DNA of 64,000 nucleotides, from assembly GCA_021234155.1 (NCBI GenBank), contig JAJEKV010000056.1, forward strand, positions 6,320,932 to 6,384,931. Direction: 5' to 3'. The position numbers and the translations under genes are program-made. Source of the DNA: Isoetes taiwanensis (lineage: Eukaryota > Streptophyta > Lycopodiopsida > Isoetales > Isoetaceae). The notes under the pieces were generated by a model. It was not told the DNA's origin. It saw only the letters and a program-made list of their open reading frames with translations, and ran no database searches. This document shows positions 22,501-34,904 of this stretch, piece after piece (the first letter of the stretch is position 1; every line of letters begins with the position of its first letter).

Positions 22501-25500
22501 GATACCTGAGCAAGCAGAGAGCCAAGATAAGGTAATTTCCACAATAGGGAAGGCCAAGGCTAAGTCCTTCATAGTCTTGATAGACTCGTGAAGTAGCCAT
22601 AACTTTGCATCCCCTGCAATGGTTCGGGATGTTGAAGTTGAAGCCGCCTAAAGTCAAAGCCAAGACCCGTTGTTTTAGCAAGTGGTGCAAGAAGGCGACG
22701 GCGGGCAAGAGAATTAACTTCGACATCGACTTGCCAGGCATTAATATCCAGATGGGGGCAGAAGTAATGGGCATTGGCAAGTATGACTTGATCATAGGAA
22801 TGGAGTACCTTTTGGCCAGCAGGGGCCATTATCGACCGCGGAAAGCTTAAGGTGACCTTCCCAACCACGGCAAGATCATTGAGATAACAAAGAAGTTGTT
22901 CCCATCATGCAAGCAGTATGTCTTCTAAACGGCCGCTCAAGTGCATCAAGAGTGAGCAAGTGGCATACATCTTCAAGCTTGAGATTAGTGAGCCGTAATC
23001 TAAGGAAGCAAAGAAGACAAGATGCTCGCCAGTTGCCGGGCAAGTAGCTAAGCTGATCACGAGTTCCATGATCTCTTTCCGTGATGAGATCAAGCAGCCC
23101 CTCCATATAGGGAGTTGAGTGCCAGATTGCACTCGAACCAGAACAAAGCCAACGAAAGCAAAGCTCCATATAGAATGACAACGCAGAGTTGTCGGAGCTA
23201 AAGAAGCAGCTTGCAGAGCCGCCGGACCTAGGTTTCATTAGACCTAGTGTGTCGCCATTTGGAGCTTCATTCTCTTCTTCAAGAAGAAGATGGCGCTTTA
23301 AAGGATGTGCATAGACTATAGGCGCTTGAACAAGCACACCATTAAGAACAAGTATGCGCCCAAGATCGACGACATGATGGATCAGCCCAAGGTGCAAAAG
23401 ATCTTCCAAAATCGACTTTAAGGTCGCTATCATCGATCGATAAAGGAAGAAGATATCCATAAGACCGCCTTCGAACGCTGGTATGGGCACTACGAAGTTC
23501 ACTGCAAATGCCTTTCTCTGCTTATCGAATGCCCCCAAACGCTCATGAGGCTCATGAACCATATCTTCGTGGAGTTTTTAGACACCTTTTGTGATTGTTT
23601 TCTTTGATGACATTTTGGTGTATAGCGTATCCCTTGAAGAGCACGCATAACACTTGAGAAGAGTGCCGGAGAAGTTGAAGAGGCACCGCCAGTAATGCCA
23701 AGTTGTCGGGCGCCACCGCAAATGTAGAAGGTGGAGTATCTAGGTCATGTGGTCTCGCCAGAAGGCATCTCGACGGATCCCCGCAAAGATTGAAGCCGCC
23801 ATTCAAAGGGGCTCGGGCCAAAGAATGTGCATGAAGTCGGTTTCCTGCCTAGCAGTACTACTACAGAAGTTCAGAAAGAACTTTGCCAAGATAGCAGCCC
23901 CGCTAACAGACTTGACGCCGGGCGGAGAAGGTGAAAGATTGGGTAGAGCATTGGCACAAGAAAGCCCAAAAGGGGTTTGAATTGTTGAAAGAAGCTCGAC
24001 GATGTACCGCCTTGACCTTGCCTAACCTCGAGAAAGATAAGCTTGTAGCAAATGACGCCAGTAAGATAGCTACAAAAAGCAAAGGCTTATGCAAGAAGAG
24101 CCGTGGTAGCGCATGATTCCGTGAAGATGAACGACGCCGGTGACGACGCCCACCCCACGACGCATCGTGAATTGCTTGCGCTTGTCGGGCATTAAGAATA
24201 TGGAGGCACTACCTTTGGGAAGGAAGTTCCAATTGGATACGTAATTCACCGTGAGCCTCCAATATGTATTCACGCTAAACCACACCCTCAACCCGAGGCG
24301 TAGAAGGTGGATGGAGTTCCTTGAAGAGTACTACTTTGATATAGTCTACAAGCCGTGGAAGCTCAATGTGGTAGCGGATGCTTTCAAGGCATCCCCGACA
24401 ACTAGGGTGCATTGCAAACGCAATTTCGACGATATCCAAATGACTTTTGGTAAGAGGATTGAAGAGTCCTTGCCAACGGATGTGGATTTCAGGGAAGTAT
24501 GGGCAAGCCTTTCTAAGGAGGCTAGAACAGATAAAGAGCCGGAGGCCTTCAAGCATTATAAGAAGGAAGGCAACCTCGTTATACCATAAGAACAAGTTGT
24601 GCGCATTCTAAATCATCAGTGTAAGGAAGTTGATCCTCCATGACACGCATACAACAGCCCAATAGCTGGCCATGCGATTCATGAAAACATATTTGCTACA
24701 GCGCAGCAGCTATTATTGGCCGTGAATGAAGAAGCAAATAGCTCGCTACATCAAGGAATGTCAGCTATGCCGCCAGACGGCAGGCGGAGCAGCTTCAATT
24801 CCAGGGCATTAGAGCCATTAGCGGTGCCAAACGCCAAGTGGGAGGTAATCGCATGGATTTCATCACAGACTCCCAAGAACAGCAAGAGGGAAGGATGCCT
24901 GATGGTAGTGGTCCATAAGTTGTCTAAGATGGCACATTTTGTACCCTTGCAGACCACGATACAGCCTATGGATACAAAGAAAGCTCTTCACCAAAGAGAT
25001 CTTCGTGCTTCATGGCATGCCAAGGGAGATCATCTCCCTGCAGGATCCGTTCATGAGCCTTTGGCAAGACCTCACGACAATTCAGACGGTTATCCATGAG
25101 CACGCATACCATCCTCGATGGATGGCCGATTTTGAGCGACCAACAGATTTTAGAGGACATGCTACTTAAACTATGTCCGAATAAGCAAAGTATGTGGGAA
25201 GAATTTATTCACTTGGTGGAGTTTGCATACAATAGCACCAAGCAGAATCATCCCAAATGTCGCCGCTTATGATCAATTACGCCATCGCTGCCTAACTCCG
25301 CATACTTGGCACAACCCCGCGTCAAAAGTGGAAGTTTCAAGTGCCAGATGTTGGCCGATATGCAGCAGCTTTGTGGAAGAAGTTCGAGGTTATCCGCAGC
25401 GTTAAAGAAGTCGCCGAAGAGCATAGCCGACAAGCATCGAACAAAGAAGAGAGTTCAAAGTTGAGATGATGTTTGCCTCAAGATCAAGGTGAAGCAGCGG

Positions 25501-25642
25501 CTCAGGATCGGCAATTGCAAGAAGCTTGCTCCAAGGTGGGTCGGATTTTTTAAGAATAGTCAAGAGAGTAGGTAATCAATCCTACAAGCTAGATTTGCCA
25601 AGACACCTAAAGATTCATAAGGTGTTCCACGTGGAGTTGTTG
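22500..25642 (+). pseudogene. Gypsy pol region, copy 1 (protease, RT, RNase H, integrase), truncated
   Basis: In order: a retropepsin active-site region (VLIDS..SSHNFASPAMV, 22,570-22,630) with DLIIGMEYL after it; reverse transcriptase with the FDD box VIVFFDDILVYS at 23,593-23,630; RNase H with YKPWKLNVVADA near 24,345; the integrase core with DFITDSQE-like and KLSKMAHFVPL near 24,850-24,960 and a WEEFIHLVEFAYNST stretch near 25,200; and the C-terminal KLAPRWVGF...SYKLDLP region near 25,520-25,610. The protease-RT-RNaseH-integrase order is Ty3/gypsy. It is cut at 25,642 by the duplication junction, and no chromodomain or 3' LTR follows. Frameshifts are frequent. Confidence 0.85.
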
Positions 25643-25800
25643 TAAAATTTCTGATATGGAAGGTCCGATAAAAATGTGGATCATAAACCCCAACAAGCCC
25701 ATCCAACGAAGTGCCGACCTTGAACCACTATTTGAAGCCCGGCTGACTGTTTTATGAGTGGCATGAACATTTTGGTCATTCCCAAAAGGAAATTAGCTAC
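25643..25800 (-). pseudogene. Partial ERMP1-like first exon at the duplication junction
   Basis: The second copy begins inside the first exon of the ERMP1-like gene (copy of 3,300-3,450). Only the N-terminal anchor-coding part is present, with small indels, so this copy cannot make the enzyme. Confidence 0.7.
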
Positions 25801-28800
25801 GTTGTCCTTCCTAAAAGCACAGAATGACTCCGCCCTGCTTTGTTTCCATTAGGTGATAGCAGACTTTATTCCAAGGCCTGGATTCACTACGTGGATGCAA
25901 TTCTATAATGGCAACAACACACCAAAACAAACCAGAAGAGTGTGTGTTTGAGTCCTGACTTCTGCCCATCATAGAGCAACTGTGCGAAATAGCAATTAAG
26001 AACAGTTAGTTACCTGGAAATAACAAAAGCGTATAATAATGAAGCAACTTAATTACAACTTGCGTGTTCAGGATGGAAGTTGTCAAAATCTTGGCTCACA
26101 ATGTAGAATAAGATGAGTTTTCTTTAATGATCAAACTTGGTGCCTGGAACAGAAGCGTTTCGCCATACTAGTTTTATTTTTTCTCCCCATCATTCAGAAT
26201 GGGCCCATCGAGGTACCACGCAAGCTTATGAGAGGGGCGACTGGAAGAGCATTTTGGAATTTATACTGAATTTAACAACATGACGAAATGCATTCTGTTT
26301 TTATCCTCAGCTCACTTCAGCATGAGCCTCAGGTGAACCAATGGCATTTGAAAATTGAAGCGGAAAATGCTCTTACCAATATACATAAGTATTACGTTTT
26401 ACCATCTGATACAGTAAAATCAATTTTAAACGTCACAGGCACTCTAGGGCGAAAAAATGTTTCCACATTTCGATGGCAGCTCTCAAATATATAAAGGATC
26501 AACTGACCCTTGTTCTTTGTCATGAACAGCTAAAATAACCAAATCAAACCCGCCAACGTCCTATTCACAATCCTATTACTAGCGGATTTAAGAGCCTAGT
26601 AAATTCGAGAGATATTCGAAACTCGAATAAACACTGGCACATCTAACCCAGGTTGAGTATATCATCAGATCTGTCCAAATCGTTCATCAGTCAGATGGAA
26701 TATAAATGTGAAGGTGAATCAAAGATACTTACCCATAAGTTGACTGAGGGATCACTTTGCGTTCGCCATCAATCTAAAAGTTATACAGGATTTGAATTGA
26801 GGTCTTCCATAAAAATATGAACACACTGTTAGCTTTAGAACAAACCAATAATTTTGTAACTTGGTGTGTGCATTTACAAGAAACTATGTATTTATTTGAA
26901 ACACTTATTGGAACACGTTTATTGGAATGTTTGTTTGTGCAAAATGCCAGTTGTTTCATGTTGCCTCCTTGCTATTCTTGCCAATGCTAGGGTGTTCAAA
27001 ACCATATATTCAAATTATTCAGATTTGAGTGTATATCATTATCATTTTTTAAGCCTCTTGCTAGTATCTACTAATATTATTGCATCTTGGTAGTTATTCT
27101 AGGACAGCACTATAAGCACAATGGAGTATTGTTCGCAGGGCATTTTGAATGACAAGAGATTCAAGATGAATGAATAATAGTAACCGCGAGGTGTGAAACT
27201 CTTAAGCACTAAGTTGGAACCCTGTATCGGTAGTGACCATCTTGACTTTCCGACTTGCAATATTTTATTTGAGGGATAGAAAATTGGAAAAAAAATAAAC
27301 AAGTTATATTATATTTGATCTACGCAAGAGCAACACGCCTTATGTACGCAATATTGAGATCTATGTAGCAAAGAATACATCATCCAATGAAACATCTCTT
27401 ACGACTTCTGCACTCATTAACCAATCTTTACATCCTCTTAGAGGAATCACATACAGAAGTTGTCATAAATTGATCATTAACATTAGAGTTGTCGTCTTGA
27501 TGGAACCCCATTGGGTCCATTCATATACTTTTTGTTTTATACGTTTGCACAAAACATGCATTAAGACTTTAAAGCAAATTTAAAGTGTCCATATTATGTC
27601 CACTAGGACTTTTGTCCACGTGGATCACCAAGCGTCGCCGATATAGTGCGGTGAAAATTCAAGCAATTCCAAGTGGGTTCGCGTTGGAGCGCTTCAATTT
27701 ATTCCTCCATCTGAAGTTCTTTACTTTGCCCTAATGTAGGCTGTGAATGGATTGCGCAATAGATAGTGCATGGCATCTTTTCGCCGACCGTCGGCTCACA
27801 GCACTAAGCCGCGACAAAGAGGGCGGGTTACGATTTGGGCACTTGATGGTGGGGCCTTAGGCATAGAGAGCGGTACTTTTCCCTCACGGTGATGATGGAA
27901 TGGAGGCTATTCACAGGCATTTTAATGAAAATCCATCTAGCTGTTGGAACTTCTTGCTCTAATGAGCAATTTCCAAGTTGAACAATTGTAGATCAAGTTG
28001 TGATGCCAAACATGTAGAAGTAGCAAATTTTTTGAAGAAGATCACGGTTCTACGGGTTTTAAAAAAGTTTGATCTGCTGCTTTGTGTAGGGATAGATATG
28101 GCCAAGTCAACAATGCACCCTTAGTATGATATTTTTTGGACGCTTAGTGTAGGTGCGGTTTCATTTCTTTCTTTTCGTGAGAGCCGGTTTTCTTTCTCAT
28201 TTCTTGAAGCCGGTTTCTTTCTTTTTGTTCTTTGGCTCATGGTTGGTTTGCTTAGTGGAGATCGGAGTGGTGACTCGAGACAACCTCTCTCCCCTCCCTC
28301 CCTCCCTCCCTCCCTCCCTCCCTCTCTCTCTCTCTCTCCCTCTCCCTCTCCCTCTCCCTCTCCCTCTCCCTCTCCCTCCCTCTCTCTCCTCTCTCTCTCT
28401 CACGGTATATGTTGAAAAACTTAAAAAGCGTTGTTTAACAAAAGGTGGCAACAAAATGGATTAATCGTTCATCTTTCAAAGTTTCGAGAACAAAAACCAC
28501 GCATCCTTCAAATGACTCAAGATTTAATGGAAACCGTAGAGTGTGGGATTTAGGACCGTTTTATGTTGCTCCTAGGTTACGATGGTTCCATCACCCTTGC
28601 GGTCTCATTGCTTTAAGCTAGTCAATCCCATGTTATGCGTGGGCTTGAAAGGTATTTTGGCAGAATCACGGGTTAGCCCATCATCTGTAATCATCTATAT
28701 TTGTCGTGTAATACTCTATTGGTCTATCTTGTTTTGTTACGAAAAAATTTTTTCCCAAGATAGACCCTTGCGGCGTGTGCCACCGTCGGTTTCGCCCACA

Positions 28801-31470
28801 CCTTGGATCGGGATGCGCCCTCATGACCATGATGGCTTGCTGCTATGTGAAGTATTCTTCTGAGGCAGGGAACCTTCGAGGAGAATCCTCCACGGATGAG
28901 TATCAGCCAGGGCCCAAGCTCAATCCCCTTTAATCGTTAGCAATGCATACCTGGGCCACAATCCACGACCTCGAAGCCCTAATCCGACCTCAAGGTCTAA
29001 GTCTTGAATGGATAGAATTCGGTGACAACGGAATTAGCTCTTGTCTTCCTAAGACCAATTTCATTTACAAGGTGAAGTCCGATCGAGGAAATGCCCAAGC
29101 TTGGCTTTTATGGGGGGGGCTTACTATTCAAATGATTCTTAATGGATGGTTTTACTATCGATCTAAGATGGACATTCTCAATATTCTAAAATCAATGTCA
29201 ATTTTTCGTACTCTCATTTCCAAGACATTGTTTATTCTTGGTATATATTTTCTTTTGATCATTTAGCAAATGGCCAGCTGTATACTTTTTGTAGGTAACC
29301 AATTATCGGCTAAAGCTTGAAGAAATGAAGAATGTTGCGGGCAAGGTATGTGGCTTCACTAAAGGTCAGCACAAAATCCTCTATTCTATCACGAGAGCCA
29401 ATTTACTTTCAGAAGAATCTCAAAAAGTGGCATTCAATGCTATGATCAATGAATTTTCAAGGATACTTCAATGTGTCGAGGAGTGCCTCTATAGATATAA
29501 AATCCAGTTTTCACTTTCACGATATACAATTAGATTGTGCTCTAACCAATTCTACACTAGAAGTCCGATACATGTAATATAGTTCCACTTCCCACCATTG
29601 CAACATCGATGTTCTAGAGTTTTAGAGTTATACAACCTATTGTGAAAATGGATTATTATTTGTTACCTTTTATCGTTCTACATAAAATAAATACACTCAT
29701 AAGCTAATAGTATTTATTGTTTGTTTGTATTATAACTTTGTTTGGGTTCCCATAGGCGTAAAATTCATCTTATCTTATCTTATTATCCTCCTTTCAAACT
29801 ATGAAGACAATAAACACGAATGGGAATTCCATTCTATGTTGGCTCTGTGCATCGTAGAACATGATTGAGAACTATATTTTAAGCTTTGAGAGTTCTTAAT
29901 TTCAAGCGATGAGGGCTTTGTGATTTTATTCATGGGTTGCCATATTTGCCTAGAATTCCGTTCATAATGTGCATGTAAAATGTTTGACATGGAAGATATT
30001 CACAGCAAGGTGCATTTGGGAAACCTTTGAGGAAGTAGACCCAGACATTGTTCCAACTTTGTGCTCATTTTCAAACTAATAAAATAAGTGAGTTAGGGAA
30101 GAGAAAAGTTTGCCGGGCATTGCATTAGTTTCTTCAATCGAAGATCTTTGTAACTCTCAATATAATACAAGCTATATTGCAGCTTAGTCATTTATACGTT
30201 CCCAACATTAGCCCAGCAACGTTGGGCGCCCTAACTAGTACTAATTAATTTCTTGGCTTGTTTATATCAGAAGTTAAGATTCCAACCATGGGAAGACAAG
30301 GAAAACATTCGTGACAAGTACCCAATGTTAAACAAGGGAGCCTGGCCCATGGCCTGTAGACTTATATGCTTATCTATTTCAACTAGACATGTATGTGGAA
30401 AGTTGGAATACTTCTAAAAACATGAATTTTGCAAACCTGATATGCTCTTTATGCGATGTCGTGACAATGGCTTCTGGAGTGATTACCTATAGCACTAATG
30501 GGTCTAATCACTTCTAGAACAAAGCACTAAAATACATCATGAATAAAAGGTAATTTTAAATGTTTGTAAATAATTTCAAATAGATGTTTAAATCAAAGGA
30601 TTACAAAAGGAAGGCAGAGTATAGGTATAATGCATGCATTATAAGCATTTTATACACAAATCTTTTAAAAGTTTACGTGTTAGAGATTCATAGGCTCCTT
30701 GTATTTGAAAACATTCTAGACCACGGATGATTTTTTGTTCTTTGCTAGCGTGATTACCACAGGTTGTTTTGGTTTGAACAGTGCACATCAACTTCTACCG
30801 GTTATACTAAGCGAAAATAGAAGGATACAAAAAAAAAGAACAAAGTAGAAGGATATATCTGTAGCGATATTTAGGACTCCTTCTTGCAAAGCTTTTATAA
30901 ATTGAAAATGTTTCCATAAATGGGCATTGAGAATTGCCATTTGTTTCTAAGCTATTTAACCCTTTTTACAATTAAACAAATTCCACGATCACTTCTCTAT
31001 GAACTAATGGAAATATTTTAACTTGTATGTGTAGCATTTAGTCAAAAATCATGTGCTTCATATGCACACGTTGTTTGAATTCTTGCGATTTTTACCTTTG
31101 CATCTTGGTATGACCAAAATCTAGACAAGTGTGGAGTCTGTTTAAATTGTTGGCGACCTAAGTTTTGCATAAATTATAAGAATAAATAAAATATAAATGG
31201 TGGTGGTTGTTCTTGCAAAAGGTCAAGATCATGATAGAAAGTCTACGTCTTAAGATCTGATAGACTTGAAGGCTATAAAATTGTGCAAGACCTTATTATA
31301 TTTATTTCTAGTTTGGAGCACTATGCATTAAAGAATATGCAAACATACCGTCGAGGCCTTGGGATAGCAACCCTCTGTGCATAGCACCTTGTTATTAAAT
31401 GCTCTTAGATGAAGTGACGATAACTAGGCTATATTGTTTTATCATTTTTATAATATATTAGGTATCTTTA
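25800..31470. other. Second copy of AT-rich DNA without a supported gene
   Basis: Copy of 3,460-9,110. It includes the microsatellite at 28,285-28,401 and the 107-codon frame at 28,943-29,266, which ends in a hydrophobic stretch and is not open in copy 1. Nothing in it is recognisable as a gene. Confidence 0.55.
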
Positions 31471-32369
31471 AAATTGGAGAGCACTTCCAAACGCAATATA
31501 CCAAATGCACATGGTATTGACACCTCCACCATTAATGGACTACATGATGCATTTGGAGCAACTTCTAATATCAATCCATACACAAGACACCATTATTCGG
31601 CTTTCCCTCCTTGCCCAGAAATCCAAGTAGTCAACAAATACACTGAAGAAACATTTGTTGACCAACTACTGGTTTAATGAAAGCGACCATCAAATTCTCG
31701 GTTTTGAAGAAATATCAAACATTGATGAAATGACCGTCAAATTCTCAGGATTTTTAAAGCGAAGCCATAGATAAAGTTCACACAACGCAGGAAGCTCGAA
31801 CCACATTGTATGATCGTATTCAATTTTTATATTACAAAGCAAAATACCACCTATACTATATCTTACGTGCTTTTGACTAGTTTTTTTTTCTATTATAGCT
31901 TCAAGATCAATATAATGAAAAATTATGCAAAATACACAAAGTTTCTACTATCATAGTCGAATGCAAGTTTATTTTTGAAGTGTTAACACTTCTCACCTTA
32001 TGTTACAAATACAATTTTTTTTAAATGCCATTCTTCTATCCCGGAAGAAATGAGATGACCTAGAAAAATCAATGGTGGACTTAGTTGGGTGCCCCAAAGG
32101 ACTTTCACGGGTGTTTCTCTCAAAAACCCTATCCACAACGAGTTTGAGTTCTAACATAATTGAACCGAGATAAAACACCTCAAGTTGCATATGAAAATAC
32201 TTAGATAATAGAAATATGAAGTACTATCTTATTAAAGTAATGTTCAAAATTAGAACGATGCTTGTATGGCGTACCGTCCATAATCAACAAAACATGAAGT
32301 ATTGGAGGTGCAAACCAAGTTACATGTAACCAAACGAAATTTAACATAAGCTCTCGATGTGATAGGCTC

Positions 32370-33383
32370 GATGTGACTATAACCTGCGCCAAAGAGCGTA
32401 GTCTCATGGTATCACCAATTGGGACTACTCGGGGTTGCATCTCCCCGGTCAGTCCGATAAGGTAGGAAGGGTTGTATCTCCCCTTTCCCGAAGTCTAGTG
32501 GCTCCATGGATGCCTAGAGAATCATGGCGACACCCCGATCCCTACCCGTGAACTCCCCAAAATAAAAGCCAGGCCGACACCCCAACTCTTGAGAGTCGGG
32601 CTGACACCATTGACCGGGGAAGTGTCCGGACCCATGCAGGCCCCGAACTAGGAGCATCATCTAGATAATGGCCACTAGGTCTCTATCCCTTCCCAATACA
32701 AAAGCGGTACAAATATAAGATCAAACATCATGCGTTACATCAACATAATTATGATAATAATAAAGATAACATCGATCTACACACATGAAGCTGCCTACTT
32801 GTTAGGGTTGAAACCTAGACTAGAGGTTCTAGGAAGGCTCTACTAGCAAGATAAGATACTAGCTCATCACGGAATCTTAGATTCCAGATGATCTACCCAT
32901 GAAGCTATTACGAATACACTTTGGACCGAACTTCCTCCAATTCACAGGGTCACCATGACTTGTTGATGAGTTGGGTGGTTCCTCCTCCTTCTCATGAGCA
33001 CTTTTCTTGCTTGAGGGACATCGATCCCCAGTACAGGCCTTAATGGTGCTCGAATCGGAGTTCAGAGTGAAGAACAAGTCTCAAGGCAATTGGAGCCAAA
33101 AATGGCCTAGGGTTAGTGTTAGGGTATTTATAGGTTAGGGTTCCATGTCACTGCCACGTGGCTCCAATGGGGTATTTCATATGGCGGGTGCCCAATACGG
33201 TGAGGCCATGTGGAAATAGCCCTATGTCTAAGGTTGGCTAAGTTATATGAATAACTTAGCCATCCACCCTTCCACCTACCATGGTGTACAAGGCTACTAA
33301 AGTAGACTTGTAGTAGCCTATCTGATGGCGTGGCCCCCGAAAATATATCGTATTCATAGCGTATATTTCAAGGGAACGTCACA
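32370..33383 (-). mobile_element. Second copy of the reverse LTR-like block
   Basis: Copy of 10,013-11,016, with the same TGTGACGTTCCC border against the PPR fragment at about 33,384-33,567 (minus). The hairpins next to the border are partly degraded here. Confidence 0.45.
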
Positions 33384-33567
33384 TGTTATAAACAAAAGGA
33401 ACAAGACTATATCCAGCTTCTTGAACTTCAACATGGATTTGCTTACCAAATTTTAGTGCTTGAAGAGATGCACAGACATTGAGAATATTAATAAATGTAA
33501 CATCATTTGGATGCATGATTTCATTAATTGGAGAAAATAAGCAAATTTTGAGAATTTTAAAGCACAA
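33384..33567 (-). pseudogene. PPR fragment, second copy
   Basis: Identical in its core to the fragment at 11,017-11,212 (HPNDVTFINILNVCASLQAL). It differs at the edge distal to the LTR. Confidence 0.7.
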
Positions 33568-33796
33568 CTAATTTGCTCAAGCACCAATACTTTCACCTAG
33601 TTCTCGAGCCCAAGATACATGAGGGTCACAAACATGCACATATCCATACAAATTATGTGTTATACTTATGCGTTAATGCATTGATACTTGTACAAGCTCA
33701 ATAATGACCTTACAATCTACACCAATAATGAACATCAATAACTTTACTTCACTATAAAAGCGGCTCCATTCGGTTGGTAGAGGTCATTCATCTTCC

Positions 33797-34041
33797 ATGG
33801 CTTCCTTGCCTCCTCGTCCGGGAAGCACATCCGATCCTTCAAGTGCTACTTGAGCTACAGCGATCTGTGTGAATGCTATAGAAATGGTGTTAATCTTGAT
33901 CCATGGCTCCGGTCCAAAAGCGGATGGTCTGCGAGTGCTTGCGGGAAGCTCACTTTCGTGTTGTGGTCCACCTTTATTGGCTTCGATCGGAGATCTTTGA
34001 AATTTGAATGCCATCACCTTAGCGGTGTTGATGATGAGTGA
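33797..34041 (+). pseudogene. Small protein paralogue 1, second copy (frame-disturbed)
   Basis: Copy of the gene at 11,424. The start, SYSDLCECYRNGVNLDPWL and VDDE are present. The first codons and the middle are shifted by small indels at CGG, CTG and CAG sites (for example CTCGTCCGGGAAGC for CTCGTCCGGAGC). Confidence 0.6.
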
Positions 34042-34527
34042 ATCGTTGAAGACTTGTGTACACAAGGATATAATAATGATATATGAGCACTTCTATAGTA
34101 TGTAAGGATGTAATAAGCATAATCAATGTTATCGGTGATGACTACTTGTATCATTAAGGATATAATAATGATATGAGCACCTATGAACTATGTAAGGATG
34201 TAATAGCACAATGAATATTATCGATGTATCATACAGGTATAGTGTAAGGTTGTGCTCTTGACCTCCACTTTTATTTGCAAGCGGGTCCCTAATGTCAATC
34301 ACACCTAAATTACTCAAGCACAAATACTTTTACCTTAGTAAATTCCACAAATCATGTTTTCACTTGATACACATATCCATACAAAATATGCGTATACTTA
34401 TGCGTATACATGAATCTTACATGCAGCTCAATAATGGCGCTCCAAGATCTACCCCAATAATTCACATCAATAATTTTACTTGATTATAAAAGCGACTCTC
34501 ACTTGGGCTAGAGGTCATTCATCTCCC

Positions 34528-34767
34528 ATGGATTTTTGCCTTCTTACATTCACCACATCCGAGGCGATCAAGTGCTCAATGAGCTACAATGATCTTGTCG
34601 GTTGCCTAAATAGGGGTATTCTTCTTGATTCCTACCGCGATCCAAAGCTATGGGCCTTTGAGATTATTTGCCACAGGCTAATTAGTGTTATGATCCACCT
34701 CATTTGGCTTCACGGCGCAATAGCTATGAGATATCGGGGATCACTCCTGCTTGTTGATGATGAATGA
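34528..34767 (+). pseudogene. Small protein paralogue 2, second copy (altered)
   Basis: Copy of the gene at 12,156. It stays largely open but has lost residues around FLPSSVHH, SYLRSK and LPERNSYEI through indels at CTG/CAG triplets. Confidence 0.6.
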
Positions 34768-34904
34768 ATCACATTTCGGCATTGTATAGTGTAAGAGCTC
34801 TTGTATTAAGATGAAAAATCGAGGCGTAATGAATAATAACTAGTCTATTGTAACTTGCATGTTATATATGATATAGTAATTATGTAAAAGAGCATTACAT
34901 ACCT

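Larger units (their letters stand above)
3300..25642. repeat. 22.3-kb direct tandem duplication, copy 1
   Basis: The sequence starting GTAAAATTTCTGATATGG at 3,299 starts again at 25,642, and all landmarks then recur in order at an offset of about 22,350 bases: microsatellite, PPR fragment, twin small genes, transposon-gene 3' half, 5' LTR, gag and pol. The segment starts inside the first exon of the ERMP1-like gene and ends inside the gypsy pol gene at GTTCCACGTGGAGTTGTTG. Neither border coincides with an element end, and only about one base of microhomology is visible at the junction. Confidence 0.95.
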